From an uncultured Peptococcaceae bacterium (GTDB taxonomy: Bacteria > Bacillota > Dehalobacteriia > UBA7702): a stretch of DNA of 20,086 bases. Shown piece after piece: positions 1-9,589 of the stretch. The stretch lies in NCBI GenBank assembly GCA_937919295.1, contig CALFRX010000182.1:1-20086 (forward strand), in the 5' to 3' direction. The notes under the pieces are model-generated. The model did not search any database, was not told the DNA's origin, and saw only the letters and a list, made by a program, of their open reading frames with translations. A program made the position numbers and the translations under genes. Position 1 is the stretch's first letter. Each line of letters begins with the position of its first letter.

Positions 1-1
1 C

Positions 2-1765
2 CGCTATAAGAAGCTTTGGTTCACAAGCAAGTGCCCCAACGCCGGCGTTTGGTATACGACCTTTGCCCGTTGGGTTTTTCCGCTGCTCGCCGTTATCTTG
101 CTGGTGAAGGTTGTACGCTCCCTGCTGCAGGCGGAAAACCCTGCCGAAGTTTGGGCTAATCTGCGCTTCCCTAACGGCAACCAAGTTCCGCTGACCCACT
201 GGGAAAACGTCATTGGCCGGGCAAAGTCCGCCGACGTCATCGTGGCTTTCCCCACAGTATCGAGAAACCATGGCACCCTTGTCCGGGACGAAAACGGGGT
301 ATGGTACTATAATGATTTAAACTCCAAGAGCGGCTCGCTGATTAACAGTAAGCCGGTGACGGAAAAGACACCGATCTCTTTTGTGGATACCCTGACCATC
401 GGTGGCGGCGATTTTAAACTGATGCCGGTGTCCGCCAAGGAGCGGCGGAAAAACGTCAAAAAACGGCTTTTCTTTTCCCGTCCCGAATCACCCTGGAGTG
501 CTCTTCTGTTGTTGACGGTGTTTCAGTTTTTGGCGGCTTTTCAATTTATCGCCGCCTACGGCGCGGATTGCCCCGTGATGGCTCCTTTCTGTCTGCTTGG
601 TCTCACTGTGGTGATGTGGGTTTATTATTTCGCCATGCGCGTCGTTCACCGTGTGGCTTTTGAGATGGAAACCATCGCGTTTTTCCTTTCGACGTTGGGT
701 CTTTGCGTCTGCTCTACCGCGGCTCAAGGCGATATTTTTAAACAATTCGTGGCCATTTTGTTGGGGATCGTCCTGTTCCTGCTAATCAGCTGGTTTTTAC
801 AGGATCTAAATCGCTGCAAAAAGGTGCGTCTGCCCTTGGTGGTCCTCGCCGTGATCGCCCTTGGCATCAACCTGCTTTTTGGGAAGATCACCTATGGCGC
901 GCAAAACTGGGTTTCCATCGGCGGCCTTTCGGTACAGCCTTCGGAATTGGTTAAGCTGGCCTTCGTCTTTGCCGGCGCGGCGACTTTGGACGAGTTGTTC
1001 CAAAAGGGTAATCTCACCTTATACGTGGTCTTTTCCGCCATCTGTTTCGCCGCCTTAGGAATCATGGGCGACTTCGGCACAGCGTTGATCTTTTTTGTGA
1101 CCTTCGTCGTTATTTCTTTTCTGCGTTCTGGCGACTTTTCCAAACTGATTCTGATTTTGGGCGGCGCCGCTTTTGGCGGCATGATGATTTTACGTTTTAA
1201 ACCATATATCGCCAGCCGTTTCGCGGCTTGGGGACACGTTTGGGAATACGCCAGCACCACCGGGTATCAGCAGACGAGAACCATGTCGGCGGCGGCCAGC
1301 GGTGGCCTGGTGGGTGTCGGCGGCGGTAACGGCTGGCTGCATACGGTGGCAGCCAGTGAAACCGACCTGGTTTTCGGGGTTCTCTCCGAGGAATGGGGGT
1401 TGCTCATCGCCGTCCTTGCCGTGCTCTGCATTCTGACCTTAGCGGTCTTTGCTGTGAAGTCCATCTCCTCGGGGAGAAGCGCCTTTTATACGATCGCCGC
1501 CTGCGCCGGAACAACGCTCCTGGTCATGCAGACGATTCTAAACGTCTTCGGTTCTGTGGATCTTTTGCCTCTCACCGGGGTGACCTTTCCCTTCGTCTCC
1601 TGCGGCGGTACCAGCATGATGGTCTCCTGGGGCATCCTGGCCTTTTTGAAAGCCGCCGATACGCGGCAAAATGCCAGCTTTGCCGTGCGCTTACCGGAGA
1701 AAAGAGACCTTCCCGGTAGAAAGGCAAAAAAAGCCAAGAGAGGGATGCATTATGAAGAAACTTGA
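2..1765 (+). CDS. FHA domain-SEDS (FtsW/RodA/SpoVE) fusion protein, 5' partial
   Basis: The reading frame is open to the left edge, so the true start lies outside the window. The TTG at 98 falls inside a hydrophobic helix and is not a credible start. The order is one transmembrane helix (about nt 59-110), then an FHA domain (about nt 215-425) with IGR, the VSRNHG segment and an SGS where FHA domains often have NGT. About ten membrane helices follow with SEDS hallmarks: QPSE at 935-946, GDFGTAL with its Asp codon at 1070-1072, and the TFPFVSCGGTS signature near 1585-1615. SEDS proteins polymerise glycan strands from lipid II with a class B PBP, and the next gene is one. The tail after the last helix is rich in Lys and Arg. 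The FHA domain suggests control by a Ser/Thr kinase, as for the separate FHA proteins beside rodA-pbpA in Actinobacteria; that link is inference. FtsW, RodA or SpoVE subtype cannot be decided. Confidence 0.9.
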   Translation, partial: RYKKLWFTSKCPNAGVWYTTFARWVFPLLAVILLVKVVRSLLQAENPAEVWANLRFPNGNQVPLTHWENVIGRAKSADVIVAFPTVSRNHGTLVRDENGVWYYNDLNSKSGSLINSKPVTEKTPISFVDTLTIGGGDFKLMPVSAKERRKNVKKRLFFSRPESPWSALLLLTVFQFLAAFQFIAAYGADCPVMAPFCLLGLTVVMWVYYFAMRVVHRVAFEMETIAFFLSTLGLCVCSTAAQGDIFKQFVAILLGIVLFLLISWFLQDLNRCKKVRLPLVVLAVIALGINLLFGKITYGAQNWVSIGGLSVQPSELVKLAFVFAGAATLDELFQKGNLTLYVVFSAICFAALGIMGDFGTALIFFVTFVVISFLRSGDFSKLILILGGAAFGGMMILRFKPYIASRFAAWGHVWEYASTTGYQQTRTMSAAASGGLVGVGGGNGWLHTVAASETDLVFGVLSEEWGLLIAVLAVLCILTLAVFAVKSISSGRSAFYTIAACAGTTLLVMQTILNVFGSVDLLPLTGVTFPFVSCGGTSMMVSWGILAFLKAADTRQNASFAVRLPEKRDLPGRKAKKAKRGMHYEET

Positions 1766-3104
1766 ACGCCGGGCCATCATCTCCCTGCTCCTTGCGGCCT
1801 TTCTCTTTTTGGGTCTGGTTTTTTTCTGTTTTCGTTTTGTGGTTAATGGCAGCGAATGGGCATCGTTCCCCGCCAATCGGCATCTCTTTGCCGACGGCGC
1901 CTTGGATCGCGGTTCCATCTATGACGCCAACGGCAATTTGCTGCTACAAAACACCGAGAGCGGGGCAATCTATCATGACGATCAGAGCATCCGTAAAGCG
2001 ACCCTCCATGTGGTGGGAGATGTGGCGGGCAATATTTCTACCGGCGCGGAAACAAAGTTCGCCGGGAAGCTGACGGGTTATAATTTCATCAACGGCACTT
2101 ACGCGAAGAACAGTGAGGGCCGCAATCTCTATCTGACCATTGACGCCGATGTCTGTAAAGCGGCGTACGCGGCCTTGGACGGCCGCAGCGGTACCGTGGG
2201 GGTTTACAATTATAAAACAGGGGAGATCGTCTGTTTGGTCAGTTCCCCGTCGTATGATCCGAATCAGGGAATCGACAGCGCTTCCGCCGCGGAGGACGGC
2301 TATTACATCAATCGCTTTTTTTCCGCGGCCTTTGTCCCCGGATCCACCTTTAAAACCGTGACAGCGGCGGCGGTGATTGACCAAATGGACGGTTACGAAG
2401 GCTGGAGTTATGCCTGTACCGGTTCGTATACCTTGGGCAATGACACCATTACCTGCCCTTCCGTTCATGGTGACGTCGATTTTGAAGACGCCCTCTGTGT
2501 TTCCTGCAACTGCGCTTTTGCCAATCTGACCTTGTCGTTAGGGGCTGATACGATGCGGGATTACGTCAATCAGCTGGGTTTGACGAAGTCCTATGCCATC
2601 AACGGCATTACCACGAAGGCCGGTTCCTTTTCCTTCTCCGAGGATCACGAGGCTGATTTGGCCTGGGCCGGCATTGGACAGTCGGAAGATCTGGTCAACC
2701 CCTGTTCCATGATGATCTACATGGGCGCCATCGCCAACCGTGGCCGCGTCGTCGTGCCGCAGATTGTTTCCTCGGTGAAGACCGCCGGAAACTTTCCCCT
2801 GAGCATTTACCTCCCGAAGCCGCGGACAAAGCTGATCAGCAGTAATACCGCCGCCATTTTAAAAGCCATGATGCGCAATAACGTGGTCAATAATTACGGG
2901 GAAGGCGGTTTATCCGGTTACAATCTTTGCGCCAAATCCGGTACCGCAGAAGTGGGGGACGGCACCTCCCACGCCTGGTTTGTCGGTTTTTTGGACAGCG
3001 AGGAGAATCCTTACGCCTTTGTCGTTTTGGTAGAACGCGGGGGCAGCGGCGCCAAAGTGGCTGGTTCTGTGGCAAACACAGTTTTACAGGCCATTGTAAA
3101 TTAG
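1752..3104 (+). CDS. pbpA: Class B penicillin-binding protein (transpeptidase)
   Basis: A 450-residue peptidoglycan transpeptidase that should cross-link strands made by the upstream SEDS protein at the outer face of the membrane. One N-terminal membrane anchor (residues about 9-31) precedes a short non-catalytic region and the transpeptidase domain. All three active-site motifs are present: S198-T-F-K201 (nucleophile Ser198), S251-C-N253 and K395-S-G-T398. The start ATG at 1752 overlaps the end of the SEDS gene by 14 bp and has a purine-rich AGAGGG ribosome-binding site seven bases upstream. A longer reading frame opens at 1671 but lies inside the previous gene without a ribosome-binding site. 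At 450 residues it is short for class B PBPs and lacks PASTA repeats, which fits the PbpA type found beside rodA. Translational coupling suggests a matched pair. Confidence 0.92.
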   Translation: MKKLERRAIISLLLAAFLFLGLVFFCFRFVVNGSEWASFPANRHLFADGALDRGSIYDANGNLLLQNTESGAIYHDDQSIRKATLHVVGDVAGNISTGAETKFAGKLTGYNFINGTYAKNSEGRNLYLTIDADVCKAAYAALDGRSGTVGVYNYKTGEIVCLVSSPSYDPNQGIDSASAAEDGYYINRFFSAAFVPGSTFKTVTAAAVIDQMDGYEGWSYACTGSYTLGNDTITCPSVHGDVDFEDALCVSCNCAFANLTLSLGADTMRDYVNQLGLTKSYAINGITTKAGSFSFSEDHEADLAWAGIGQSEDLVNPCSMMIYMGAIANRGRVVVPQIVSSVKTAGNFPLSIYLPKPRTKLISSNTAAILKAMMRNNVVNNYGEGGLSGYNLCAKSGTAEVGDGTSHAWFVGFLDSEENPYAFVVLVERGGSGAKVAGSVANTVLQAIVN

Positions 3105-3118
3105 CACACGTAAAAAAA

Positions 3119-3142
3119 GGGGCTTCGCTAAGAAGAAGCCCC
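3119..3142. terminator. Hairpin after pbpA, stronger on the minus strand
   Basis: An 8-bp perfect stem (3119-3126 with 3135-3142, GGGGCTTC/GAAGCCCC) lies 14 bases after the pbpA stop. On the plus strand it is not followed by a T-run. On the minus strand it is followed by seven Ts (3112-3118). It may slow or end pbpA transcription, but as an intrinsic terminator it is better placed for minus-strand RNA. Confidence 0.55.
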
Positions 3143-3151
3143 CAGTTTGTC

Positions 3152-3250
3152 AAAAAAGTGGCCTCGCCACTTTCCCGCCAAGCTGATACGGTGACGGCAC
3201 TGCCGCCACCTGGGATTAAAGTACCCGGACGGGGAGACGGCGCTCCCCTT
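3152..3250. repeat. Cluster of GC-rich palindromes, REP-like
   Basis: Four small inverted repeats follow one another: AAAGTGGC/GCCACTTT (3155-3173, loop CTC), GGTG-CGGC/GCCG-CACC just before 3212, GGG/CCC near 3213-3230, and GGGGAG/CTCCCC (about 3232-3249). The first is preceded by six As, so it looks like a terminator on the minus strand. No gene is visible on either strand. The density of GC palindromes in a non-coding gap resembles REP- or BIME-type repeat elements of gut Bacillota. A structured RNA is the alternative. Copy number elsewhere cannot be judged from one window. Confidence 0.45.
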
Positions 3251-3310
3251 CCCGCCCTTCCCCTGAGAAAGTTTGGCTTTATTGACAGTCTGGCCCCATC
3301 AATCTGAAGC

Positions 3311-3344
3311 CGGTTTCTGATAAAAGTCAGAAGCCGACTTTTTT
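3311..3344 (+). terminator. Rho-independent terminator
   Basis: A 10-bp stem with one G-T wobble (3311-3320 with 3327-3336), loop TAAAAG, then six Ts at 3339-3344. It is a good plus-strand terminator about 210 bases after pbpA. It either ends the SEDS-pbpA transcript or closes a small RNA made from the hairpin-rich stretch before it. Confidence 0.75.
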
Positions 3345-3446
3345 ATTACGGTTATGATCTACGTTGATTTTTAAATGTTGTATCATTCCTTTGCAATAAA
3401 GGAGCAGACGGCATGTAAAAAAAGTTAGTAAAGTGTAGAAATAGTG

Positions 3447-3474
3447 TTGTGTTTCGTAAAAAAACTGCTATAAT
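3447..3474 (+). promoter_or_regulatory. SigA-type promoter with extended -10
   Basis: TTGTGT at 3447-3452, a 16-bp spacer, and TATAAT at 3469-3474 preceded by TGC (extended -10). The expected start is near 3481, upstream of the ribosome-binding site and ATG of the membrane-protein gene. This also rules out a GTG start at 3449, which would lie inside the promoter. Confidence 0.7.
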
Positions 3475-3514
3475 AACAAAGGAAAATAAGTATACATATG
3501 AAAGGACTTATCTT

Positions 3515-3904
3515 ATGGAGAAATACGCTGTTGGTGAAAACGTGCCAATGAAGTTTCACAAAGCATTGGTTTACGTGCTGATCCCATTATCCCTCCTGAT
3601 TTCCGTTATTACTTTTATTGTGCTGATCGGAACGGTGTTTTACGCGCCGGTATTGTCGATTTTGCTGCTGATCATCTTGGCCGGTTCCTTTGCCCTTTCT
3701 TTGGCGGCGGAAATCCTGCTGCTGCAAATGCGCAGAACCGGTGTTATCCTGCTTTATATAGGATATGGTTTGTCCGTTGCCAGTTCCCTGATCACGTTGT
3801 TAACAGATTTTACGCTCAATAACATGATCTCCCTGATATTGATGGCCGGAATCATCGTTTTGGTTTATATTTATTACGAAAAACGGACTGCTCTCTTTCA
3901 TTAA
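3515..3904 (+). CDS. Small four-helix membrane protein, unknown function
   Basis: A 129-residue protein that I do not recognise. After about 16 polar N-terminal residues there are four hydrophobic segments, around residues 17-42, 45-68, 78-96 and 104-121, and a short basic tail (YYEKRTALFH). It has no Cys pairs, no obvious catalytic motif and no signal-peptidase site. The ATG at 3515 is chosen because it has AAAGGA about nine bases upstream and lies downstream of a good promoter. A GTG at 3449 would add 22 residues but sits in the -35 element. The gene stands alone, with its own promoter and a strong terminator shared with the convergent pseudouridine synthase gene. Confidence 0.75.
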   Translation: MEKYAVGENVPMKFHKALVYVLIPLSLLISVITFIVLIGTVFYAPVLSILLLIILAGSFALSLAAEILLLQMRRTGVILLYIGYGLSVASSLITLLTDFTLNNMISLILMAGIIVLVYIYYEKRTALFH

Positions 3905-3944
3905 GCAGATAAGCAGGTTCGTAAAATAACGAATGATTTTGAAA

Positions 3945-3987
3945 AGAGTTCGTTTCTGATCTTTGACCAGAAACGAACTCTCTTTTT
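3945..3987. terminator. Bidirectional terminator between convergent genes
   Basis: A perfect 14-bp stem (3945-3958 with 3968-3981, loop of nine) is followed by CTTTTT on the plus strand. On the minus strand it is followed by TTTTC. It lies between the stops of the membrane-protein gene (3904) and the minus-strand pseudouridine synthase gene (4003) and can serve both. Confidence 0.88.
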
Positions 3988-4002
3988 GTCAATTTTTTTC
4001 CG

Positions 4003-4854
4003 TTATTCGTCTTTTAAAGCCTTCATAAGGTTTTGCATGTCGCCGGGGAGGGGAGAGGAGACTTCCACCGCCCTGCCGTTTAACGTATACCACAGCCTCC
4101 CGCAGTGAAGGGCCTGGCGGGAAATACGGTCCGTTTTGCCGCCGTAAAGACTGTCTCCGGCCAGGGGGTGGCCAAGGTAGGCCATATGCACCCTGATCTG
4201 ATGGGTGCGCCCTGTTTCCAGCTTTAAGCGGAGCAAAGCGTGGTCTTGATATTGTTGGACAACGCGGTAATGGGTGATGGAAGGTTGCCCGGCAGGATCC
4301 ACCTTGCGCATGATGGTGGAGCCTGCCACCCGCAGCAGCGGCGCCTTGATAACCCCGGTTTTTTCAGGGAAAACCCCCTCGGCGATGGCGATATATTCCT
4401 TTTCCACACCGTGAGCCAGTTGTACGGCGGTGAGCTTGTTTTTAGCGATCAGGCAAAGACCCGTGGTATGACGGTCCAGACGCCCCAAGGGGCGAAAAGG
4501 CGTATCGGGGTAGCGGTAGGCGAAAAAGTTACCCAAGGCGTCGTCGAATTCCCTGGCGGCGGGATGGACGAGGATATCGTCGGGCTTATCAAAGATCACC
4601 GCGTCCTCATCCTCGTATACGATGGGAATACGCAGATTGCCGTTGCCGGTTAGGACGGGGGCTTTGTCGGGAAAGTCGATTTCGATCACGTCGTTTGCCC
4701 AAATAGGATCGATGTTGCGGTGGAAAGCGCCGTTGACGGAGAGTCCCCCCGCCTGCTTGATTTTGATCAGCATTGTTTTAGAATACCCCTGTTTGAAAAG
4801 GTATTCCTTGAGCGCCATGCCGTCTTCTTTTTTGGTGATTACGTATCGTTTCAT
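4003..4854 (-). CDS. RluA/RluD-family RNA pseudouridine synthase
   Basis: A 283-residue enzyme that converts specific uridines of rRNA or tRNA to pseudouridine in the cytoplasm. Residues about 1-60 look like an S4 RNA-binding domain. The catalytic region follows, with the GRLDRHTTGL motif, Asp127 being the expected catalytic residue. The C-terminal family signature (ETGRTHQIRVHMAYLGHPLAGD, split here as ETGRTHQIRVHM then AYLGHPLAGD) lies at 213-234. The ATG at 4854 is preferred over the TTG at 4890 because that TTG is the first half of a near-perfect promoter (TTGACA). The target uridine cannot be told from the sequence: RluD, RluA and several Bacillota paralogues share these motifs. It is a stand-alone gene, divergent from ctsR. 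Confidence 0.9.
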   Translation of the reverse strand: MKRYVITKKEDGMALKEYLFKQGYSKTMLIKIKQAGGLSVNGAFHRNIDPIWANDVIEIDFPDKAPVLTGNGNLRIPIVYEDEDAVIFDKPDDILVHPAAREFDDALGNFFAYRYPDTPFRPLGRLDRHTTGLCLIAKNKLTAVQLAHGVEKEYIAIAEGVFPEKTGVIKAPLLRVAGSTIMRKVDPAGQPSITHYRVVQQYQDHALLRLKLETGRTHQIRVHMAYLGHPLAGDSLYGGKTDRISRQALHCGRLWYTLNGRAVEVSSPLPGDMQNLMKALKDE

Positions 4855-4861
4855 GGTGACT

Positions 4862-4890
4862 ATTCTAAGCGGTTTCTTTTCCGCTGTCAA
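4862..4890 (-). promoter_or_regulatory. Consensus SigA promoter, likely leaderless mRNA
   Basis: Reading on the minus strand: TTGACA (4890-4885), a 17-bp spacer, TAGAAT (4867-4862). Only seven bases separate the -10 element from the ATG at 4854, so transcription should begin at or next to the start codon. No ribosome-binding site is seen before that ATG, which fits leaderless translation. Confidence 0.7.
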
Positions 4891-4952
4891 ATACGGCGCT
4901 CATTCACCTCAGGCCGTCGATAAAGTCCCTGCTCATCGTCGTGGAATAAAAA

Positions 4953-4969
4953 GATCAAAAATAGTCAAA
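4953..4969 (+). promoter_or_regulatory. CtsR operator, upstream copy
   Basis: GATCAAA-AAT-AGTCAAA: two heptads spaced by three bases, matching the known CtsR direct repeat (A/G)GTCAAA-NAN-(A/G)GTCAAA apart from the A at the second position of the first heptad. It lies nine bases upstream of the -35 element of the ctsR promoter. Confidence 0.65.
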
Positions 4970-4977
4970 GAAAAGGG

Positions 4978-5006
4978 TTGCTTTTTTTGAAAAGTCGTTG
5001 TAAAAT
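4978..5006 (+). promoter_or_regulatory. SigA-type promoter of the ctsR operon
   Basis: TTGCTT (4978-4983), a 17-bp spacer, TAAAAT (5001-5006). The predicted start is near 5013, just ahead of the downstream CtsR operator, a position where a bound repressor would block transcription. A TAGAAT at 5006-5011 is an alternative -10 but has no properly spaced -35. Confidence 0.6.
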
Positions 5007-5019
5007 AGAATATATAAAA

Positions 5020-5036
5020 GGTCAAATATGGTCAGA
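5020..5036 (+). promoter_or_regulatory. CtsR operator, downstream copy
   Basis: GGTCAAA-TAT-GGTCAGA: a near-perfect CtsR tandem heptad with the usual three-base spacer. It covers the start of the transcript and ends one base before the AAGGAG ribosome-binding site of ctsR. It implies autorepression of the ctsR-mcsA-mcsB-clpC operon and release on heat or protein-folding stress. Confidence 0.85.
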
Positions 5037-5050
5037 TAAGGAGCGGTCCT

Positions 5051-5518
5051 ATGAGTACCCTGGCAAATAAAATCGAGCGATACATCAAGGAGATGATGGC
5101 CGCCGCGGAGAAAAACTGTCTGGAACTGAAAAGAAAGGATCTGGCGGAAGTTTTTTCCTGTGTGCCGTCGCAGATCAACTATGTTTTAGAAACGCGGTTT
5201 CGGGATGAACAAGGTTATCATGTCGTTTCCCGTCGCGGCGCCGGCGGCTATTTCCAGATCATTCGTCTGGAGGTTGCCGACAACAAGGAGATGAAGAATC
5301 TGATCGCCGCTGTTTCCGAAACAGAAATGGATTTTAAAAAAGCCGAGGGCTTTCTCGGACGTCTCTTGGAGGAGGCCGTGATCAATAGAAACGAATATAT
5401 GCTGATCATGTCCATGATCAATCGCGAGTCGCTGTCGTCCGCCGCCGAAACAGAAGACCGGGTGCGGGCGGCCATGATGAAAAACGTCTTGATTACGTTG
5501 TTACGCGCTGATTATTAA
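5051..5518 (+). CDS. ctsR: CtsR, transcriptional repressor of class III stress genes
   Basis: A 155-residue dimeric repressor that binds the tandem heptads upstream of its own gene. The N-terminal helix-turn-helix is clear (residues about 28-50, with FSCVPSQINYVLETRF). The winged-helix glycine loop follows as R61-R-G-A-G-G-Y67. The C-terminal half is the helical dimerisation and Clp/McsB contact domain. In the best known members the loop reads RGGGGY; here the second glycine is Ala64. That loop senses heat in Bacillus subtilis CtsR. The start is fixed by AAGGAG seven bases upstream. It is the first gene of the operon, and mcsA begins 16 bases after its stop. Confidence 0.97.
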   Translation: MSTLANKIERYIKEMMAAAEKNCLELKRKDLAEVFSCVPSQINYVLETRFRDEQGYHVVSRRGAGGYFQIIRLEVADNKEMKNLIAAVSETEMDFKKAEGFLGRLLEEAVINRNEYMLIMSMINRESLSSAAETEDRVRAAMMKNVLITLLRADY

Positions 5519-5534
5519 GTAAGGAGGGATAGGG

Positions 5535-6035
5535 ATGCTATGTGAAAAATGCGGCATGAAACCTGCCGTGATGAAAATTGACCTGATCGTAAATAATGAA
5601 AAAAAGGCGCAGTATATCTGTGAAGACTGTGCCGAGAAAATGATGGGCACGTATCTTTCCTTTGATACGCTGAACCCCTTCTCCCTGCTTTCCGGCTTCT
5701 TCAACGCTTTCCCCGTGGAAAAGCACACGGAGACTCAATGCCCTGTTTGCGGTACGACCTATCACCGCTTTATGGATCGGGGTCGCTTCGGCTGTGCCCA
5801 CTGTTACGAAACCTTTGGCAGTCAGCTGGAACCGATTTTTAAAAAGCTCCATTTCAGCAGCGAGTACAAAGGGAGAGCGCCGGAAGACGCGCGCCTCAGA
5901 ATGCGCAAGGAAGAAGACCCGGTGGCCAAATTGGAACGGGCGCTGAAGGAAGCCGTTGCCATTGAAGATTATGAAACCGCGGCTAACCTCAAAAAGGAAA
6001 TTGAGCAGAAGAGGGGGGATCGCGGTAATGAGTGA
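5535..6035 (+). CDS. mcsA: McsA, zinc-binding activator of the McsB arginine kinase
   Basis: A 166-residue protein with four CxxC zinc-knuckle pairs: C3/C6, C29/C32, C69/C72 and C87/C90. A C-terminal UVR domain (about residues 125-160, containing AVAIEDYETAANLKKEI) follows. McsA binds McsB and stimulates its kinase activity, and it is part of the CtsR inactivation and protein-quality-control pathway. All eight cysteines are present, so the zinc sites should be intact. A strong AGGAGG eight bases before the ATG at 5535 fixes the start. The gene ends inside the start of mcsB (8-bp overlap), so the two are probably translationally coupled. Confidence 0.95.
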   Translation: MLCEKCGMKPAVMKIDLIVNNEKKAQYICEDCAEKMMGTYLSFDTLNPFSLLSGFFNAFPVEKHTETQCPVCGTTYHRFMDRGRFGCAHCYETFGSQLEPIFKKLHFSSEYKGRAPEDARLRMRKEEDPVAKLERALKEAVAIEDYETAANLKKEIEQKRGDRGNE

Positions 6036-7094
6036 GTATCGTGCCTTCAACAACATAAGCAGCTACTGGATGGAAGGAACGGGCAGTGACGCCGATATTG
6101 TGATCAGCAGCCGGGTGCGGCTGGCCCGCAACTCTCCGGAATACCCTTTCCCCGATCATATGACCCTTCAGCAGGAGCGGGATTTTCTCAACCGGGTGCA
6201 GGCGATTCCCAAGACGAAGGCTGGGAACCACCTGGATGATCTGGAATTTATCGATCTTTCCCTGATTCCCAAAGAAGAAAAAATGGTTTTGGTGGAAAAG
6301 CATCAGATCAGCCCGCAACTTGCCCTCTCCCAGGGGGCGACAGGGCTCTTGATCAATGCGGCGGAAACCCTTTCCGTGATGATCAACGAGGAAGATCATA
6401 TCCGTATTCAAAGCATCTACCCCGGTCTTTCCGTGGATCAATGCTGGGAAAAGGCCGCCGCTGCCGATGAAATGATCTCCCGCTATATCCCGCCGGCCTT
6501 TTCGCCGAAATGGGGGTATTTGACCAGCTGTCCCACGAACACCGGTACCGGTATGCGGGCCTCGGTAATGCTGCATCTGCCGGCTTTGGTCTATACGAAA
6601 CAGGCCAAGAATACTTTGGACAGTCTCGGTAAATACGGTTTTACCTGCCGCGGCCTTTACGGCGAGGGCACCGACGGCAAGGGCAACCTTTTTCAGATCT
6701 CCAATCAGATCACCATGGGTCTTTCGGAACAGGAGATCATCGAAGGCTTAAACGGGATTGTCGGTGAAATCGTCGCCAAAGAACGGGAAATGCGCAAAAG
6801 GCTTTTGGAAAAGGATCGAGTCTTTTTGGAAGATCGGGTTTTCCGTGCCGAAGCGGTGCTGAAAAACGCCCGTCTGCTTGATAGCAACGAAGGGTTTACC
6901 CTCTTTTCGGCGCTGCGTTTGGGCAGCGACCTGAAACTTGTCCAAGGGTATACCGCCAAAGAATTCAATCAGCTGCTCTTATTGATGCAGCCGGTTATAT
7001 TGGAAAAGCTGAATCGAAAAAAACTGACGAGGAATGAAATGATGAAATGCCGCGCGGATTTAATCCGCAATAAATTGAATGGAGGTGATCCTTT

Positions 7095-7098
<4 letters not shown>
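6028..7098 (+). CDS. mcsB: McsB, protein arginine kinase
   Basis: A 356-residue phosphagen-kinase homologue that phosphorylates arginines on misfolded proteins and on CtsR. The phospho-arginine marks are read by ClpC for degradation with ClpP. Visible motifs are ISSRVRLARN (residues 27-36, nucleotide site), SVMINEEDHIRIQ with the catalytic Glu121/Glu122, TSCPTNTGTGMRAS with Cys168, and GEGTDGKGNLFQISNQ. Near the C-terminus CRADLIR resembles the phospho-arginine receptor site of known McsB. All expected catalytic residues are in place. The ATG at 6028 overlaps the mcsA stop and has AGGGGGG about ten bases upstream. An in-frame extension to 5956 lies inside mcsA and is not used. Confidence 0.96.
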
Positions 7099-9536
<2,438 letters not shown>

Positions 9537-9554
9537 GCAAAAGCAGAAGCAAAG

Positions 9555-9586
9555 AAAACCCGGAAGCATTGCGCTTCCGGGTTTTT
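9555..9586. terminator. Bidirectional terminator after clpC
   Basis: A stem of about 12 bp (9556-9567 with 9573-9584, loop ATTGC) is flanked by As on the left and Ts on the right. It ends the ctsR-clpC operon on the plus strand. On the minus strand it lies a few bases after the reconstructed stop (9590-9592) of the broken membrane gene. Confidence 0.88.
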
Positions 9587-9589
9587 GAG

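Noticed and set aside
3119..3250. Remnant CRISPR array or known riboswitch
   Set aside because: The hairpins differ in sequence and spacing and there are no regular repeats with spacers. Conserved boxes of cobalamin, FMN, TPP or T-box leaders are absent on both strands.
2927..3307. Plus-strand frame running past the end of pbpA
   Set aside because: It overlaps pbpA in another frame and continues through several hairpins. It is rich in Arg and Gly and has no domain.
3449..3514. Upstream GTG start for the four-helix membrane protein
   Set aside because: The GTG is part of the -35 element of a good promoter, and the transcript would begin after it.
5989..6576. Minus-strand frame of 195 codons
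   Set aside because: It is antisense to mcsB. Its His- and Phe-rich composition is typical of a shadow frame.
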